Shown here: piece by piece, positions 14,890 to 22,809 of the stretch
Numbering within the stretch: position 1 is the stretch's first letter
Layout: the number at the start of each line of letters is the position of its first letter
Origin: Streptomyces sp. GESEQ-35
GTDB taxonomy: Bacteria; Actinomycetota; Actinomycetes; Streptomycetales; Streptomycetaceae
Assembly (NCBI RefSeq): GCF_017948485.1
Contig: NZ_JAFFSX010000007.1
Span: 248,001 to 312,000 of the forward strand
Length of the DNA: 64,000 nucleotides
Direction of reading: 5' to 3'
Made by a program: the position numbers and the translations under genes
Notes under the pieces: model-generated
The model's input: the letters and a program-made list of their open reading frames with translations, nothing else
Told to the model about the DNA's origin: nothing
Database searches by the model: none

Positions 14890-16836
14890 ATGAGATCCAA
14901 CCGCGCCAAGGCGCGCGCCGTGGCGGGCATGGCGGCGACACTGCCGATGCTCGCCGGGGCGCTGGCCTTCGGCATACCCGCGGCGCACGCCGCGGACAAC
15001 CCGGTCCGGGACCTGCTCGCGGGCACCAAACCCGCGTGGGCCACGACCAAGGCCGACAAGGGGGCCGCGTCGGACAGTTCCGCGGTCTCCGCCCGGGTCT
15101 ATCTCGCCGGCCGGGACGCCACCGGTCTGGCCGCGTACGCCAAGGCCGTGTCGGACCCGGACTCGGCCTCGTACGGCAAGTACCTGAGCGCCGATCAGAC
15201 GCAGGCCCGGTTCGGTGCGACCGCGGCCCAGATCGCCGCCGTCAAGGCGTGGCTGAAGTCCGCGGGGCTCGCGGTCACCGGTGTCACACAGCACTACGTC
15301 TCCGTGACCGGTGAGGTGGCCGCCGCCGAGAAGGCGTTCGGCACCCAGCTGCACAAGTACACCAAGGGCGCGAAGACCTACCGCGCGCCCGCCAAGACTG
15401 CGTCCGCGCCGGACAGCCTCAACGGTGCCGTCCTGACCGTCACCGGCCTGGACAACGCCCCGCACCGGGCGAGCCACGACGACCAGTTGCCCGGGCCGTC
15501 CACCGTGTTCAAGAACGCGGGGCCGTTCTCCTCGTACTACGGCTCCAAGGTCGCGACCACGCTGCCGGACGCGTACGGCACGAAAATCCCGTACGCCGTC
15601 AAGGGCTACACGGGCAAGCAGCTGCGCGCCGCGTACGGCGCGGGCCAGCACACGGGCAAGGGAGTGCGGGTCGCCATCACCGACGCGTACGCCTCGCCGA
15701 CGATCGCCCACGACGCGGCCACCTACGCGGCGAAGCACGGCGACGCCGCCTGGAAGACCGGCCAGTTGAGTCAGGTGCTGCCCAAGAAGTACACGCACAC
15801 CGGTGCCGACGAGTGCGACGCCGCCGGCTGGTACGGCGAGGAGACCCTCGACGTCGAGGCCGTGCACGCGGTGGCGCCGGACGCGCACGTCACCTACGTG
15901 GGCGGCGCGTCCTGCATGGACGACGATCTGCTCGACTCGATCAGCACGATCGTCGACAACCACCTGGCCGACATCGTCTCCAACTCCTGGGGCGACATCG
16001 AGGCCAACCAGACGCCGGATCTCGCGGCCGCCTACGACCAGGTGTTCCAGTTCGGCGCGGTCGAGGGCATCGGCTTCTACTTCTCCTCCGGCGACAACGG
16101 CGACGAGGTCGCCCACACCGGTACGAAGCAGGTCGACACTCCGGCCAACTCGGCGTGGGTGACGGCTGTCGGCGGTACGTCGCTGGCGGTCGGCAAGGGC
16201 GACACGTACCAGTGGGAGACCGGCTGGGGCACCCAGAAGGCGCTGCTGTCGGACGACGGCAAGAGCTGGGTCGACTTCCCGGGCGCGTACACCTCGGGCG
16301 CGGGCGGCGGCACCAGCAGGACGGTCACCGAGCCCTTCTACCAGAAGGGTGTCGTCCCGGACGCACTCGCCCAGGCCAACAGCGCCTCCGGCAACCGCGT
16401 CGTCCCGGACATCTCGGCCATCGCCGACCCGAACACCGGGTTCCTCGTCGGCCAGACGCAGACCTTCCCCGACGGCTCGCCGCAGTACAGCGAGTACCGG
16501 ATCGGCGGCACCTCGCTCGCCGCGCCGGTGATCGCGGCGGTGCAGGCGCTGGCGCAGGAGGCGCGCGGCGGGAAGGCGATCGGTTTCGCCAACCCGGCGA
16601 TCTACGCCAAGTACGGCTCGACGGCGTACCACGACGTCACGGACGCCCCCACGGGCTCCGGACTCGCCGTGGCCCGCGTCGACTTCGTCAACGGCTATGA
16701 CGCGAGCGGCGGCCTGGCCACGTCCGTGCGCACCCTCGGCGACGACAGCTCGCTGAAGGCGGTCAAGGGGTACGACGACGTGACGGGCGTGGGGTCGCCC
16801 GCGCGGGGATACGTGGAGTCGTACGGCCGACGCTGA
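14890..16836 (+). CDS. Secreted S53 (sedolisin/kumamolisin) serine-carboxyl protease
   Basis: 648 aa from ATG 14890 (GGGGG at -8). It has a Sec signal peptide (cleavage after AHA, about residue 35) and a pro-kumamolisin activation domain (about 50-190) with RVYLAGRDATGLAAYAKAV. The catalytic domain follows: GEETLDVEAVHAVAPDA (Glu/Asp of the triad), SNSWGD (oxyanion Asp) and GGTSLAAPV (nucleophilic Ser), with a C-terminal calcium-site region (DVTGVGSPARGYV). Such enzymes are made as zymogens, activate at acid pH and digest proteins outside the cell. A strong hairpin terminator follows. Confidence 0.92.
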   Translation: MRSNRAKARAVAGMAATLPMLAGALAFGIPAAHAADNPVRDLLAGTKPAWATTKADKGAASDSSAVSARVYLAGRDATGLAAYAKAVSDPDSASYGKYLSADQTQARFGATAAQIAAVKAWLKSAGLAVTGVTQHYVSVTGEVAAAEKAFGTQLHKYTKGAKTYRAPAKTASAPDSLNGAVLTVTGLDNAPHRASHDDQLPGPSTVFKNAGPFSSYYGSKVATTLPDAYGTKIPYAVKGYTGKQLRAAYGAGQHTGKGVRVAITDAYASPTIAHDAATYAAKHGDAAWKTGQLSQVLPKKYTHTGADECDAAGWYGEETLDVEAVHAVAPDAHVTYVGGASCMDDDLLDSISTIVDNHLADIVSNSWGDIEANQTPDLAAAYDQVFQFGAVEGIGFYFSSGDNGDEVAHTGTKQVDTPANSAWVTAVGGTSLAVGKGDTYQWETGWGTQKALLSDDGKSWVDFPGAYTSGAGGGTSRTVTEPFYQKGVVPDALAQANSASGNRVVPDISAIADPNTGFLVGQTQTFPDGSPQYSEYRIGGTSLAAPVIAAVQALAQEARGGKAIGFANPAIYAKYGSTAYHDVTDAPTGSGLAVARVDFVNGYDASGGLATSVRTLGDDSSLKAVKGYDDVTGVGSPARGYVESYGRR

Positions 16837-16857
16837 AGTGATCGGCCCAGGTGATGC

Positions 16858-16895
16858 CGTACGCCCGCTCCCGGTTCTCCGGGGGCGGGCGTACG
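16858..16895 (+). terminator. Hairpin terminator of the S53 protease gene
   Basis: CGTACGCCCGCTCCCGG (16858-16874), loop TTCT, CCGGGGGCGGGCGTACG (16879-16895), a near-perfect 17-bp stem. Confidence 0.8.
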
Positions 16896-16898
16896 CGT

Positions 16899-16918
16899 AT
16901 ACCCGGTGGGGGTAAGGT
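16899..16918 (+). promoter_or_regulatory. CsoR-like copper operator overlapping a leaderless promoter
   Basis: ATACCCGGTGGGGGTAA (16899-16915) has the TACCC...GGGTA arms typical of CsoR copper-repressor sites. It overlaps TAAGGT (16913-16918), a -10 placed so that transcription would begin at or beside the ATG at 16926. Copper-dependent derepression is therefore likely, but the repressor gene is not in the window. Confidence 0.55.
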
Positions 16919-16925
16919 GCCTCGC

Positions 16926-17306
16926 ATGGCCGGGACGAGGAGAGGGACGTACGGGCGGCTGCTGCTGTTCGCCGTGCTGCTCCTCGGGGTCGTGACGATG
17001 CACACGGTGGGGCATCCGGCGGAGCACTCCGGGGTCCACTCGCCGGCCGCCGTGCACCAGACCCACGTGCCTCCGGCGGATTCGGCGCACGACGAGACGC
17101 CTCCGATGAGCGGCATGGATCCGGCGTCGGTGTGTCTGGCGGTGCTGGGCGCCTTCGCGTTCGTATGGCTGCTGTCGGTGGCGCTCGGTGGGGACCTTCG
17201 GGCGGCCGCCCGCACGGTCGTGCCGGTCCGCCCGCTGTACGCCCTTCGGCCGAACCGGCCCCCGCCCCGTCTTCTCCTCGCCCAACTGTCGGTGCTGCGC
17301 ATCTAG
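16926..17306 (+). CDS. DUF6153 family membrane protein, His/Met-rich
   Basis: 126 aa with two membrane spans (about 12-32 and 72-92). Between them is an exported loop rich in His and Met (MHTVGHPAEHSGVHSPAAVHQTHV and MSGMDP), plus a Pro/Arg-rich cytoplasmic tail. DUF6153 proteins have no assigned function; the loop resembles copper-binding segments. The CsoR-like operator and the multicopper oxidase remnant that follows support a copper-handling role (inference). Confidence 0.75.
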   Translation: MAGTRRGTYGRLLLFAVLLLGVVTMHTVGHPAEHSGVHSPAAVHQTHVPPADSAHDETPPMSGMDPASVCLAVLGAFAFVWLLSVALGGDLRAAARTVVPVRPLYALRPNRPPPRLLLAQLSVLRI

Positions 17307-17311
17307 GCCTG

Positions 17312-17611
17312 CGCACCGGCTGCTTCGGACTGCCCGCGCGTCGGTGGGATCCCGTGCGGGCCGGTGAGCGGGTGCGGCTGGAGTTCTCGAACCCGACGAC
17401 GATGTGGCACCCGATCCATCTGCACGGCCACACGTTCTCACTGGCCAATGTGGTGGGCGGCCCACGCAAGGACACGGCGATCGTGCTGCCGAACGGCACG
17501 CTCACGGTCGACTTCGACGCCGACAATCCAGGGCTGTGGATGATCCACTGCCACAACGTCTACCACTCGGAGGCAGGGATGATGACCGTCCTCGGCTATC
17601 GCAGCCGATGA
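17312..17611 (+). pseudogene. Multicopper oxidase, C-terminal fragment
   Basis: The frame carries the last cupredoxin domain of a laccase/copper oxidase: RAGERVRLEFSNPTTMWHP, the copper ligands HPIHLHGHTF, and the T1/T2/T3 motif IHCHNVYHSEAGMM. The first two cupredoxin domains and any signal peptide are missing, and the preceding bases belong to the DUF6153 gene region. A deletion probably fused the end of an oxidase gene behind DUF6153. No start codon with a ribosome site is seen. Confidence 0.8.
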
Positions 17612-17687
17612 GGCCGTAGGGGCCGGCGTGGGGTGCCCCACACTCCACGCCACCCCATCGCGTCGCTCTGACGATTACACTGGGCGC

Positions 17688-19442
17688 GTGCCTCAACTTC
17701 GCCTCGCTCTGAACCAGATCGACTCACGCGTCGGTGACCTCGCCGGGAACACCGAGTCAATCGTCCGCTGGACCCGGCACTCCGCCGAGCAGGGAGCGCA
17801 TCTGGTGGCGTTCCCGGAGATGGTGCTGACCGGCTACCCCGTCGAGGACCTGGCCCTGCGATCGTCCTTCGTCGAGGCCTCCCGCGCCGCCCTGCGGGAC
17901 CTGGCCGCGCGCCTTGCCGGCGAGGGCTTCGGGGAGCTGCCGGTGATCGTCGGCTACCTCGACCGTACGGAGGCCGCCCAGCCGAAGTTCGGCCAGCCGG
18001 CCGGCGCCCCGCGGAATGCGGGGGCGGTGCTGCACCGCGGCGAGGTCGTGCTGACCTACGCCAAGCACCACCTCCCCAACTACGGCGTCTTCGACGAGTT
18101 CCGCTACTTCGTGCCCGGCGACACGATGCCGGTCGTGCGGGTCCACGGAGTGGATGTGGCCCTCGCCATCTGCGAGGACCTCTGGCAGGACGGCGGCCGT
18201 GTGCCGGCGGCGCGTTCGGCCGAGGCGGGCCTCCTGCTCTCGATCAACGCCTCGCCGTACGAACGCGACAAGGACGACACCCGCCTTGAACTGGTCCGCA
18301 AGCGGGCCCAGGAGGCGGGCTGCACGACGGCGTATCTGGCCATGATGGGCGGGCAGGACGAGCTGGTCTTCGACGGCGACTCGATCGTGGTCGACCGCGA
18401 CGGCGAGGTGATCGCGCGGGCGCCCCAGTTCTCGGAGGGCTGTGTGGTCCTGGACCTCGATCTGCCGGCCGCGTCGCACAACGCGCCCACCGGCACCGTG
18501 GACGACGGTCTGCGCATCGACCGGCTGGTGCTGTCGGAGGAGCCCCTCGCCCCGTACGAGCCGGAGCTTTCCGGCGGCTACGCGGACCGGCTCGACGACG
18601 ACGAGGAGGTGTACTCGGCGCTGGTGGTGGGCCTGCGGGCCTACGTCGCCAAGAACGGCTTCAAGTCGGTCCTGATCGGTCTGTCCGGCGGCATCGACTC
18701 GGCGCTGGTGGCGGCGATCGCGTGCGACGCGCTGGGCCCACAGAACGTGTACGGCATCTCGATGCCGTCGAAGTACTCCTCCGACCACTCCATGGGCGAC
18801 GCGGCGGAGCTGGCGCGGCGGACGGGGCTGAACTTCCGTACCGTGCCGATCGAGCCGATGTTCGACGCGTACATGGGGTCGCTGGGCCTGTCGGGCCTGG
18901 CGGAGGAGAACCTCCAGTCCCGGCTGCGCGGCACCATGCTGATGGCGGTCTCCAACCAGGAGGGCCATATCGTCCTCGCCCCCGGCAACAAGTCGGAGCT
19001 GGCGGTGGGGTATTCGACGCTGTACGGCGACTCGGTGGGCGCGTACGGCCCCATCAAAGACGTCTACAAGACGTCGATCTTCCGCCTCGCCGAGTGGCGC
19101 AACCGTGCGGCGGCGGAGCGGGGCCAGACCCCGCCGATCCCCGAGAACTCCATCACCAAGCCGCCGAGCGCGGAGCTGCGGCCGGGGCAGGTCGACACCG
19201 ACTCCCTGCCGGACTATCCGGTGCTGGACGGGATCCTCGCGCGATACGTCGACCGGGACGAGGGCGCCGACATGATCGTCGCCGCCGGGTACGACCCCGC
19301 GCTGGTCACCAAGACGCTGCGCATGGTTGACACCGCCGAGTACAAGCGGCGGCAGTATCCGCCGGGCACGAAGATCTCGCCGAAGGGCTTCGGGAAGGAC
19401 CGGCGGCTGCCGATCACGAACGGGTGGCGCGAGACGGCGTAG
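17688..19442 (+). CDS. nadE: Glutamine-dependent NAD+ synthetase
   Basis: 584 aa; final step of NAD biosynthesis, amidating nicotinate adenine dinucleotide with ammonia from glutamine and ATP. The N-terminal nitrilase-type glutaminase (about 1-260) has the triad Glu in FPEMVLTGYP, Lys in YAKHHLPNYG and Cys in AICEDLWQ. The C-terminal NAD synthase (about 300-560) has the PP-loop GLSGGIDSAL and the NKSELAVGYSTLYGD segment. The GTG at 17688 starts seven bases after TACACT, a good -10, so the mRNA is probably leaderless; this supports the start over the upstream frame from 17628. Confidence 0.95.
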   Translation: MPQLRLALNQIDSRVGDLAGNTESIVRWTRHSAEQGAHLVAFPEMVLTGYPVEDLALRSSFVEASRAALRDLAARLAGEGFGELPVIVGYLDRTEAAQPKFGQPAGAPRNAGAVLHRGEVVLTYAKHHLPNYGVFDEFRYFVPGDTMPVVRVHGVDVALAICEDLWQDGGRVPAARSAEAGLLLSINASPYERDKDDTRLELVRKRAQEAGCTTAYLAMMGGQDELVFDGDSIVVDRDGEVIARAPQFSEGCVVLDLDLPAASHNAPTGTVDDGLRIDRLVLSEEPLAPYEPELSGGYADRLDDDEEVYSALVVGLRAYVAKNGFKSVLIGLSGGIDSALVAAIACDALGPQNVYGISMPSKYSSDHSMGDAAELARRTGLNFRTVPIEPMFDAYMGSLGLSGLAEENLQSRLRGTMLMAVSNQEGHIVLAPGNKSELAVGYSTLYGDSVGAYGPIKDVYKTSIFRLAEWRNRAAAERGQTPPIPENSITKPPSAELRPGQVDTDSLPDYPVLDGILARYVDRDEGADMIVAAGYDPALVTKTLRMVDTAEYKRRQYPPGTKISPKGFGKDRRLPITNGWRETA

Positions 19443-19655
19443 ACGGGCCGAAGGCCGGCGTCGGCTCGGCGTGTGCCGGGCGATGTACTCGATGCCGACC
19501 TTCGCGCGCCGTTCGTGGCAGCCATCCGGTGTGGTGCTGTCGGCACTCAGGCGCCCTGTGCGTCGCTCTCGCGACAGGGGTTGCCGTCGGCCGGAGCCCA
19601 CGCCAGAACGTCTCTGCCGTGGCCCCGTGTCCCACACGTCAGACCCTTTGGCCCG

Positions 19656-20108
19656 CTATCCCTGACCTTGGTTCTTCAGATCTGCGAGCGCCTGGTGCAG
19701 CGGCTCCGTCGCCCTGCGTCGGTACTCCTGGATCGACCACCCATTCCCGTCCGGGTCCTTGAAGTACATGAACGTCGCGCCGTCGTCGGGGGAGTACTGG
19801 ACCGGCTCGGAGACCTCCAGTCCTCGCTCGACCAGTTCGGCGTGTGCCGCCTTGATGTCGGCCACGCAGAGCTGGAGGCCCTGGTAGGAGCCGGGTGCGG
19901 GCTTGGTCTCGCTCTGGATCAGCTCCCAGACGCTGTCGCCGAGGGCGATCGAACAGCCGGAGCCCGGCGGGGTCAGCTGGACGATGCGCATACCCGGCAT
20001 GACCTCCTGGTCGATGTCGACGTGGAAGCCGACCTTGTCGCGGTAGAAGTCGCGGGCGCGGTCGATGTCGGTCACGGGCAGAGGGATCACTTCGAGCGTG
20101 AAGTCCAC
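19656..20108 (-). CDS. VOC (glyoxalase/bleomycin resistance) superfamily protein
   Basis: 150 aa with two beta-alpha-beta-beta-beta modules: FTLEVIPLPVTDIDRARDFYRD at the start and GLQLCVADIKAAHAELVERG in the middle, then FMYFKDPDGNGWSIQE, the usual metal-binding Glu end. The family includes dioxygenases, isomerases and antibiotic-binding proteins; the substrate is unknown. It starts 2 bp after the stop of the PPOX gene, so it is the second gene of a two-gene operon. Confidence 0.85.
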   Translation of the reverse strand: MDFTLEVIPLPVTDIDRARDFYRDKVGFHVDIDQEVMPGMRIVQLTPPGSGCSIALGDSVWELIQSETKPAPGSYQGLQLCVADIKAAHAELVERGLEVSEPVQYSPDDGATFMYFKDPDGNGWSIQEYRRRATEPLHQALADLKNQGQG

Positions 20109-20110
20109 GG

Positions 20111-20662
20111 CTACGCCTCCTGGTCTCCGCCGAACCGCCAGCGGGTCTGGCTGAACGGCTCCCCCTTACCGAAGCCGAAAACCGTGACCGGCGCCACCGA
20201 AAAGACATACGCGTGCCCCGCCCCGTGGTGGAAGCAGTTGTTCCGCACCTCGTAGTGCCAGAAGGGGCCGTACTTCGTCTCCCAGAGCGCCGCCAGTTCG
20301 CGCAGCTCCGCGTCGTCCGTCACGCGCCTGGCCGCGCCCTCGACCACCAGGTCGTACCCCTTGTCCCAGGTGTTCGTGCCCGTCGTCAGGACGACGTGCG
20401 GGTTCTCGGCCAGGTTGCGGGCCTTGCGCTCCTCGGGGCCGGTGCAGAAGTGCAGCGCTCCGTGCACCCAGACCGTGGGCAGCGGGGTGACGTGCGGGCG
20501 CCCGTCGGGTCGTACCGTCGAGATCCAGAACAGCTCGGCCTCGGTGAGCTGCCTCTCGGCCTCCGGCCAGGGGGTCGCGGTCGCTGTTTCGTCGCTGTAG
20601 CGGGTGTCCAGTCGGGTCTGCGGGTTGTCGTCGGTTCGGGTCTGCGGGTTGTTGTCGGTCAT
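20111..20662 (-). CDS. Pyridoxamine-5'-phosphate oxidase-fold (PPOX) FMN/F420-binding protein
   Basis: 183 aa from ATG 20662 with GGAGGCAGCT before it. The split-barrel fold is shown by AELFWISTVRPDGRPHVTPLPTVWV, HFCTGPEERKARNLAENPHV and DLVVEGAARRVTDD. Such proteins reduce small molecules with FMN or F420. The N-terminus has a short tandem repeat (NPQTRTDDNPQTRLD). It is co-transcribed with the VOC gene. Confidence 0.85.
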   Translation of the reverse strand: MTDNNPQTRTDDNPQTRLDTRYSDETATATPWPEAERQLTEAELFWISTVRPDGRPHVTPLPTVWVHGALHFCTGPEERKARNLAENPHVVLTTGTNTWDKGYDLVVEGAARRVTDDAELRELAALWETKYGPFWHYEVRNNCFHHGAGHAYVFSVAPVTVFGFGKGEPFSQTRWRFGGDQEA

Positions 20663-20728
20663 AGCTGCCTCCAGCCTCCGGATGTGCCTCGACAGGGCAG
20701 ACCGCACTCGGCCCCGGAAGTCATCGGC

Positions 20729-21487
20729 TCACACGGCTTCCGCCTCCGGGAACACCCGGGCGACGGCCGCCGTACGGCTGGAGACACCCAGGCGGCCGAA
20801 GACGTTTTCCAGGTGCTTGCGGACAGTGCTGGGCGAGATGACGAGTTGTTCGGCGATCTCCGGGGTGGTCAGGCCCAGAGCCACGCAGCGCAGGACGTCC
20901 AGTTCCCGGTGGGTCAGCCGCACGGCGGGGCGACTGCGGCGGGCGGCGTCCTGGTAGATCCCGTACAGATGCGGGGCCATCAGACGGAGCGTGGTCATCT
21001 CGTGGTCGGTGAACGGTTTGCCCTCCTCGCGCAGGAACTGGAAGACGCGGGTACGGTTCGGCGCGGTGGGCAGGGCGACGGCCGCGATGACCTTGAAGGG
21101 GCGCAGGTGCTCGGTGTAGATCGGCAGGTTCATCAGCTCGCGCAGTGACATGTAGTCGGTCAGCTGTGTGGCCTCGGGCGTGCTGTGCGGCCCCGCGACC
21201 CACAGGCACTGGAGATGCTGGTGCCGCCATCGCCAGTAGCCGTCCAGAGTGCCGTCGTCCCCGCCGATGTTCGCCCAGTTGTCGTAGGGCGTCTCCTGCT
21301 CGTTGACATGGATCCGGGTCGGGACGTCCAGTTCGGAGAAGCAGGCGCAGTCGCAGGGGACCAGTCGCTGGAGGCCGAGCAGCAGGGACTTCGGCGGCAC
21401 CGCGTCCGAGGGGTCCTTCCGGGCCTCGTCCAGGACGTCCGCCATGCGCCGCAGATGGACCTCGGCCGTCGTACGCGCTGCTGCCAT
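20729..21487 (-). CDS. LuxR-family transcriptional regulator
   Basis: 252 aa. The N-terminal about 185 residues look like a GAF/PAS-type sensory region (LVPCDCACFSELDVPTRIHVNEQETPYDNW). The C-terminus is a LuxR/GerE helix-turn-helix (VRLTHRELDVLRCVALGLTTPEIAEQLVISPSTVRKHLENVFGRLGV). There is no receiver domain. It is divergent from the lipoprotein gene at 21648 with 160 bp between, suggesting local control. The start ATG 21487 follows GGGAGGCCGCC. Confidence 0.88.
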   Translation of the reverse strand: MAAARTTAEVHLRRMADVLDEARKDPSDAVPPKSLLLGLQRLVPCDCACFSELDVPTRIHVNEQETPYDNWANIGGDDGTLDGYWRWRHQHLQCLWVAGPHSTPEATQLTDYMSLRELMNLPIYTEHLRPFKVIAAVALPTAPNRTRVFQFLREEGKPFTDHEMTTLRLMAPHLYGIYQDAARRSRPAVRLTHRELDVLRCVALGLTTPEIAEQLVISPSTVRKHLENVFGRLGVSSRTAAVARVFPEAEAV

Positions 21488-21647
21488 GGCGGCCTCCCGG
21501 GGCCGGTTCTCACCTCCTGCGAAGGTACGCCCCGCGCGGGCCCGGGGCGTCAGGGATTCGTCAAATGACGAATGGGCTACGGCCGTTGAGGGGCGCATCG
21601 TCGACACAGGCAGCCGGCCCGGCTGCCGGGAGAGACGGAGGCATCCC

Positions 21648-22463
21648 ATGCGTACCCACTTTCGACCCGCGGCCCTGGCCGTGGGCGCCGTCCCGCTGGC
21701 CGCCGCCCTGCTGGTCACCGGGTGTGACGCGTCGTCCACCGCGACCGCCTCGGTGCCGGGCGAGGCCTTCTCCAGGGCCGGGTTCACGCTCGGCCCCCGG
21801 GGCGGCATCGAGCTCTCAGGCGCCTCCCGCGAGGCGGTCACGCCGGCCGGTTCGTACCCGGTGACCGCGGGCCGCGCCCACGGGTTCGCCCGCCCCGACG
21901 ACAAGCTCCTCGTCGTCCTGCGCCACTGGCCGCAGGAGCGTGCCGCACGCGGCGCGGCACACCGGCTGCCGCCCCTGGAGGAGCCCGCCGTCGAGACCGG
22001 ATTCCTTGTCGACACCGCGAACTGGACGCTGGCCGAACTCGACGGGCATCCGCTCCAGTGGCTGCGCCGGGCCACGATCCGCGTCGACACCACCAACGGC
22101 ACCGTCGGGGACCTCACCCGCCTCACCCTGTCCGGACCGCACGGGGGTCGGTCCGGACAGCCGGTGGAGCCGCCGGACGACCGCGCGTGTGCAGGGCTCG
22201 ACCCGCTGGTGAACCGGCGTGTGACCCTGCCCGACATCGAGCCCGGCACACCCGTCACGGACGCGCTGACACGGCTGCGCGGCCAGTGCCTGAACGTCCA
22301 GTACGCCTCCCGGCCCGACAGCGGCCGCCCGGGCACCGTGCACAGCGTCGTGGTGCCGGTCGCCGGGCAGTCGGCTCCGGCGGCGGTCGTGCCGGGGTTG
22401 GGGGCGGGTGATGTGGTGCTGGCGGAGCCGTCGCGTCCGGCCACGGTGGTGGTGGCCCGCTGA
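21648..22463 (+). CDS. Putative lipoprotein
   Basis: 271 aa with a lipoprotein signal (LLVTGC lipobox, Cys at about residue 25). The mature part is mostly beta-strand in appearance (LLVVLRHWPQERAARG, VDTANWTLAELDGHPLQWLRRATI, RGQCLNVQYASR). No family recognised. The last 25 codons (VVPGLGAGDVVLAEPSRPATVVVAR) lie in the first unit of a 139-bp tandem repeat that continues after the stop. The ATG follows GGAGGCATCCC. It is divergent from the LuxR regulator. Confidence 0.75.
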   Translation: MRTHFRPAALAVGAVPLAAALLVTGCDASSTATASVPGEAFSRAGFTLGPRGGIELSGASREAVTPAGSYPVTAGRAHGFARPDDKLLVVLRHWPQERAARGAAHRLPPLEEPAVETGFLVDTANWTLAELDGHPLQWLRRATIRVDTTNGTVGDLTRLTLSGPHGGRSGQPVEPPDDRACAGLDPLVNRRVTLPDIEPGTPVTDALTRLRGQCLNVQYASRPDSGRPGTVHSVVVPVAGQSAPAAVVPGLGAGDVVLAEPSRPATVVVAR

Positions 22464-22733
22464 ATCGCTGCGCGCCGTGTGCGGGGTGGTGGTGTGGGTT
22501 GCCGGGCGGTCGGCTTGGGGGGTCGTCGTGCCGGGGTTGGGGGCGGGTGATGTGGTGCTGGCGGAGCCGTCGCGTCCGGTCACGGTGGTGGTGGTCCGTT
22601 GAATGGCTGCGCGCTGTGTGCGGGGTGGTGGTGTGGGTTGCCGGGCGGTCGGCTTGGGGGGGCGTCGTGCCGAGGTCGGTGGCACGGTGGTCGCCGAGCC
22701 GTCGCGCCCGGTCACGGTGGTGGTGAGCCGCTG
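22386..22733. repeat. 139-bp tandem repeat, about 2.5 copies
   Basis: The anchor GTCGTGCCG occurs at 22386, 22525 and 22664, giving an exact 139-bp period. Copy 1 encodes the C-terminus of the lipoprotein; copy 2 is nearly identical but untranslated; copy 3 is partly deleted. The repeat fills the gap before glnE. Confidence 0.85.
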
Positions 22734-22809
22734 AAACGCCCCGGCGCTTGTCCCGGCTTCTCCGGTTAGGCTCTTGGCCGGACGACCTTGATCCGACAGG
22801 AGGCCGGGG

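Noticed and set aside
14572..17556. Open frame of 994 codons on the minus strand
   Set aside because: It runs antisense through the DUF305, S53 and DUF6153 genes, which have clear domains; low-complexity Arg/Gly/Val content is typical of a GC-rich shadow frame.
19443..19655. Possible gene between nadE and VOC genes
   Set aside because: Several frames are open but none has a ribosome site or recognisable sequence; left as intergenic.
22464..22740. Small frames (for example VVPGLGAGDVVLAEPSRPVTVVVVR) after the lipoprotein gene
   Set aside because: They are untranslated copies of the lipoprotein C-terminus within the 139-bp tandem repeat.
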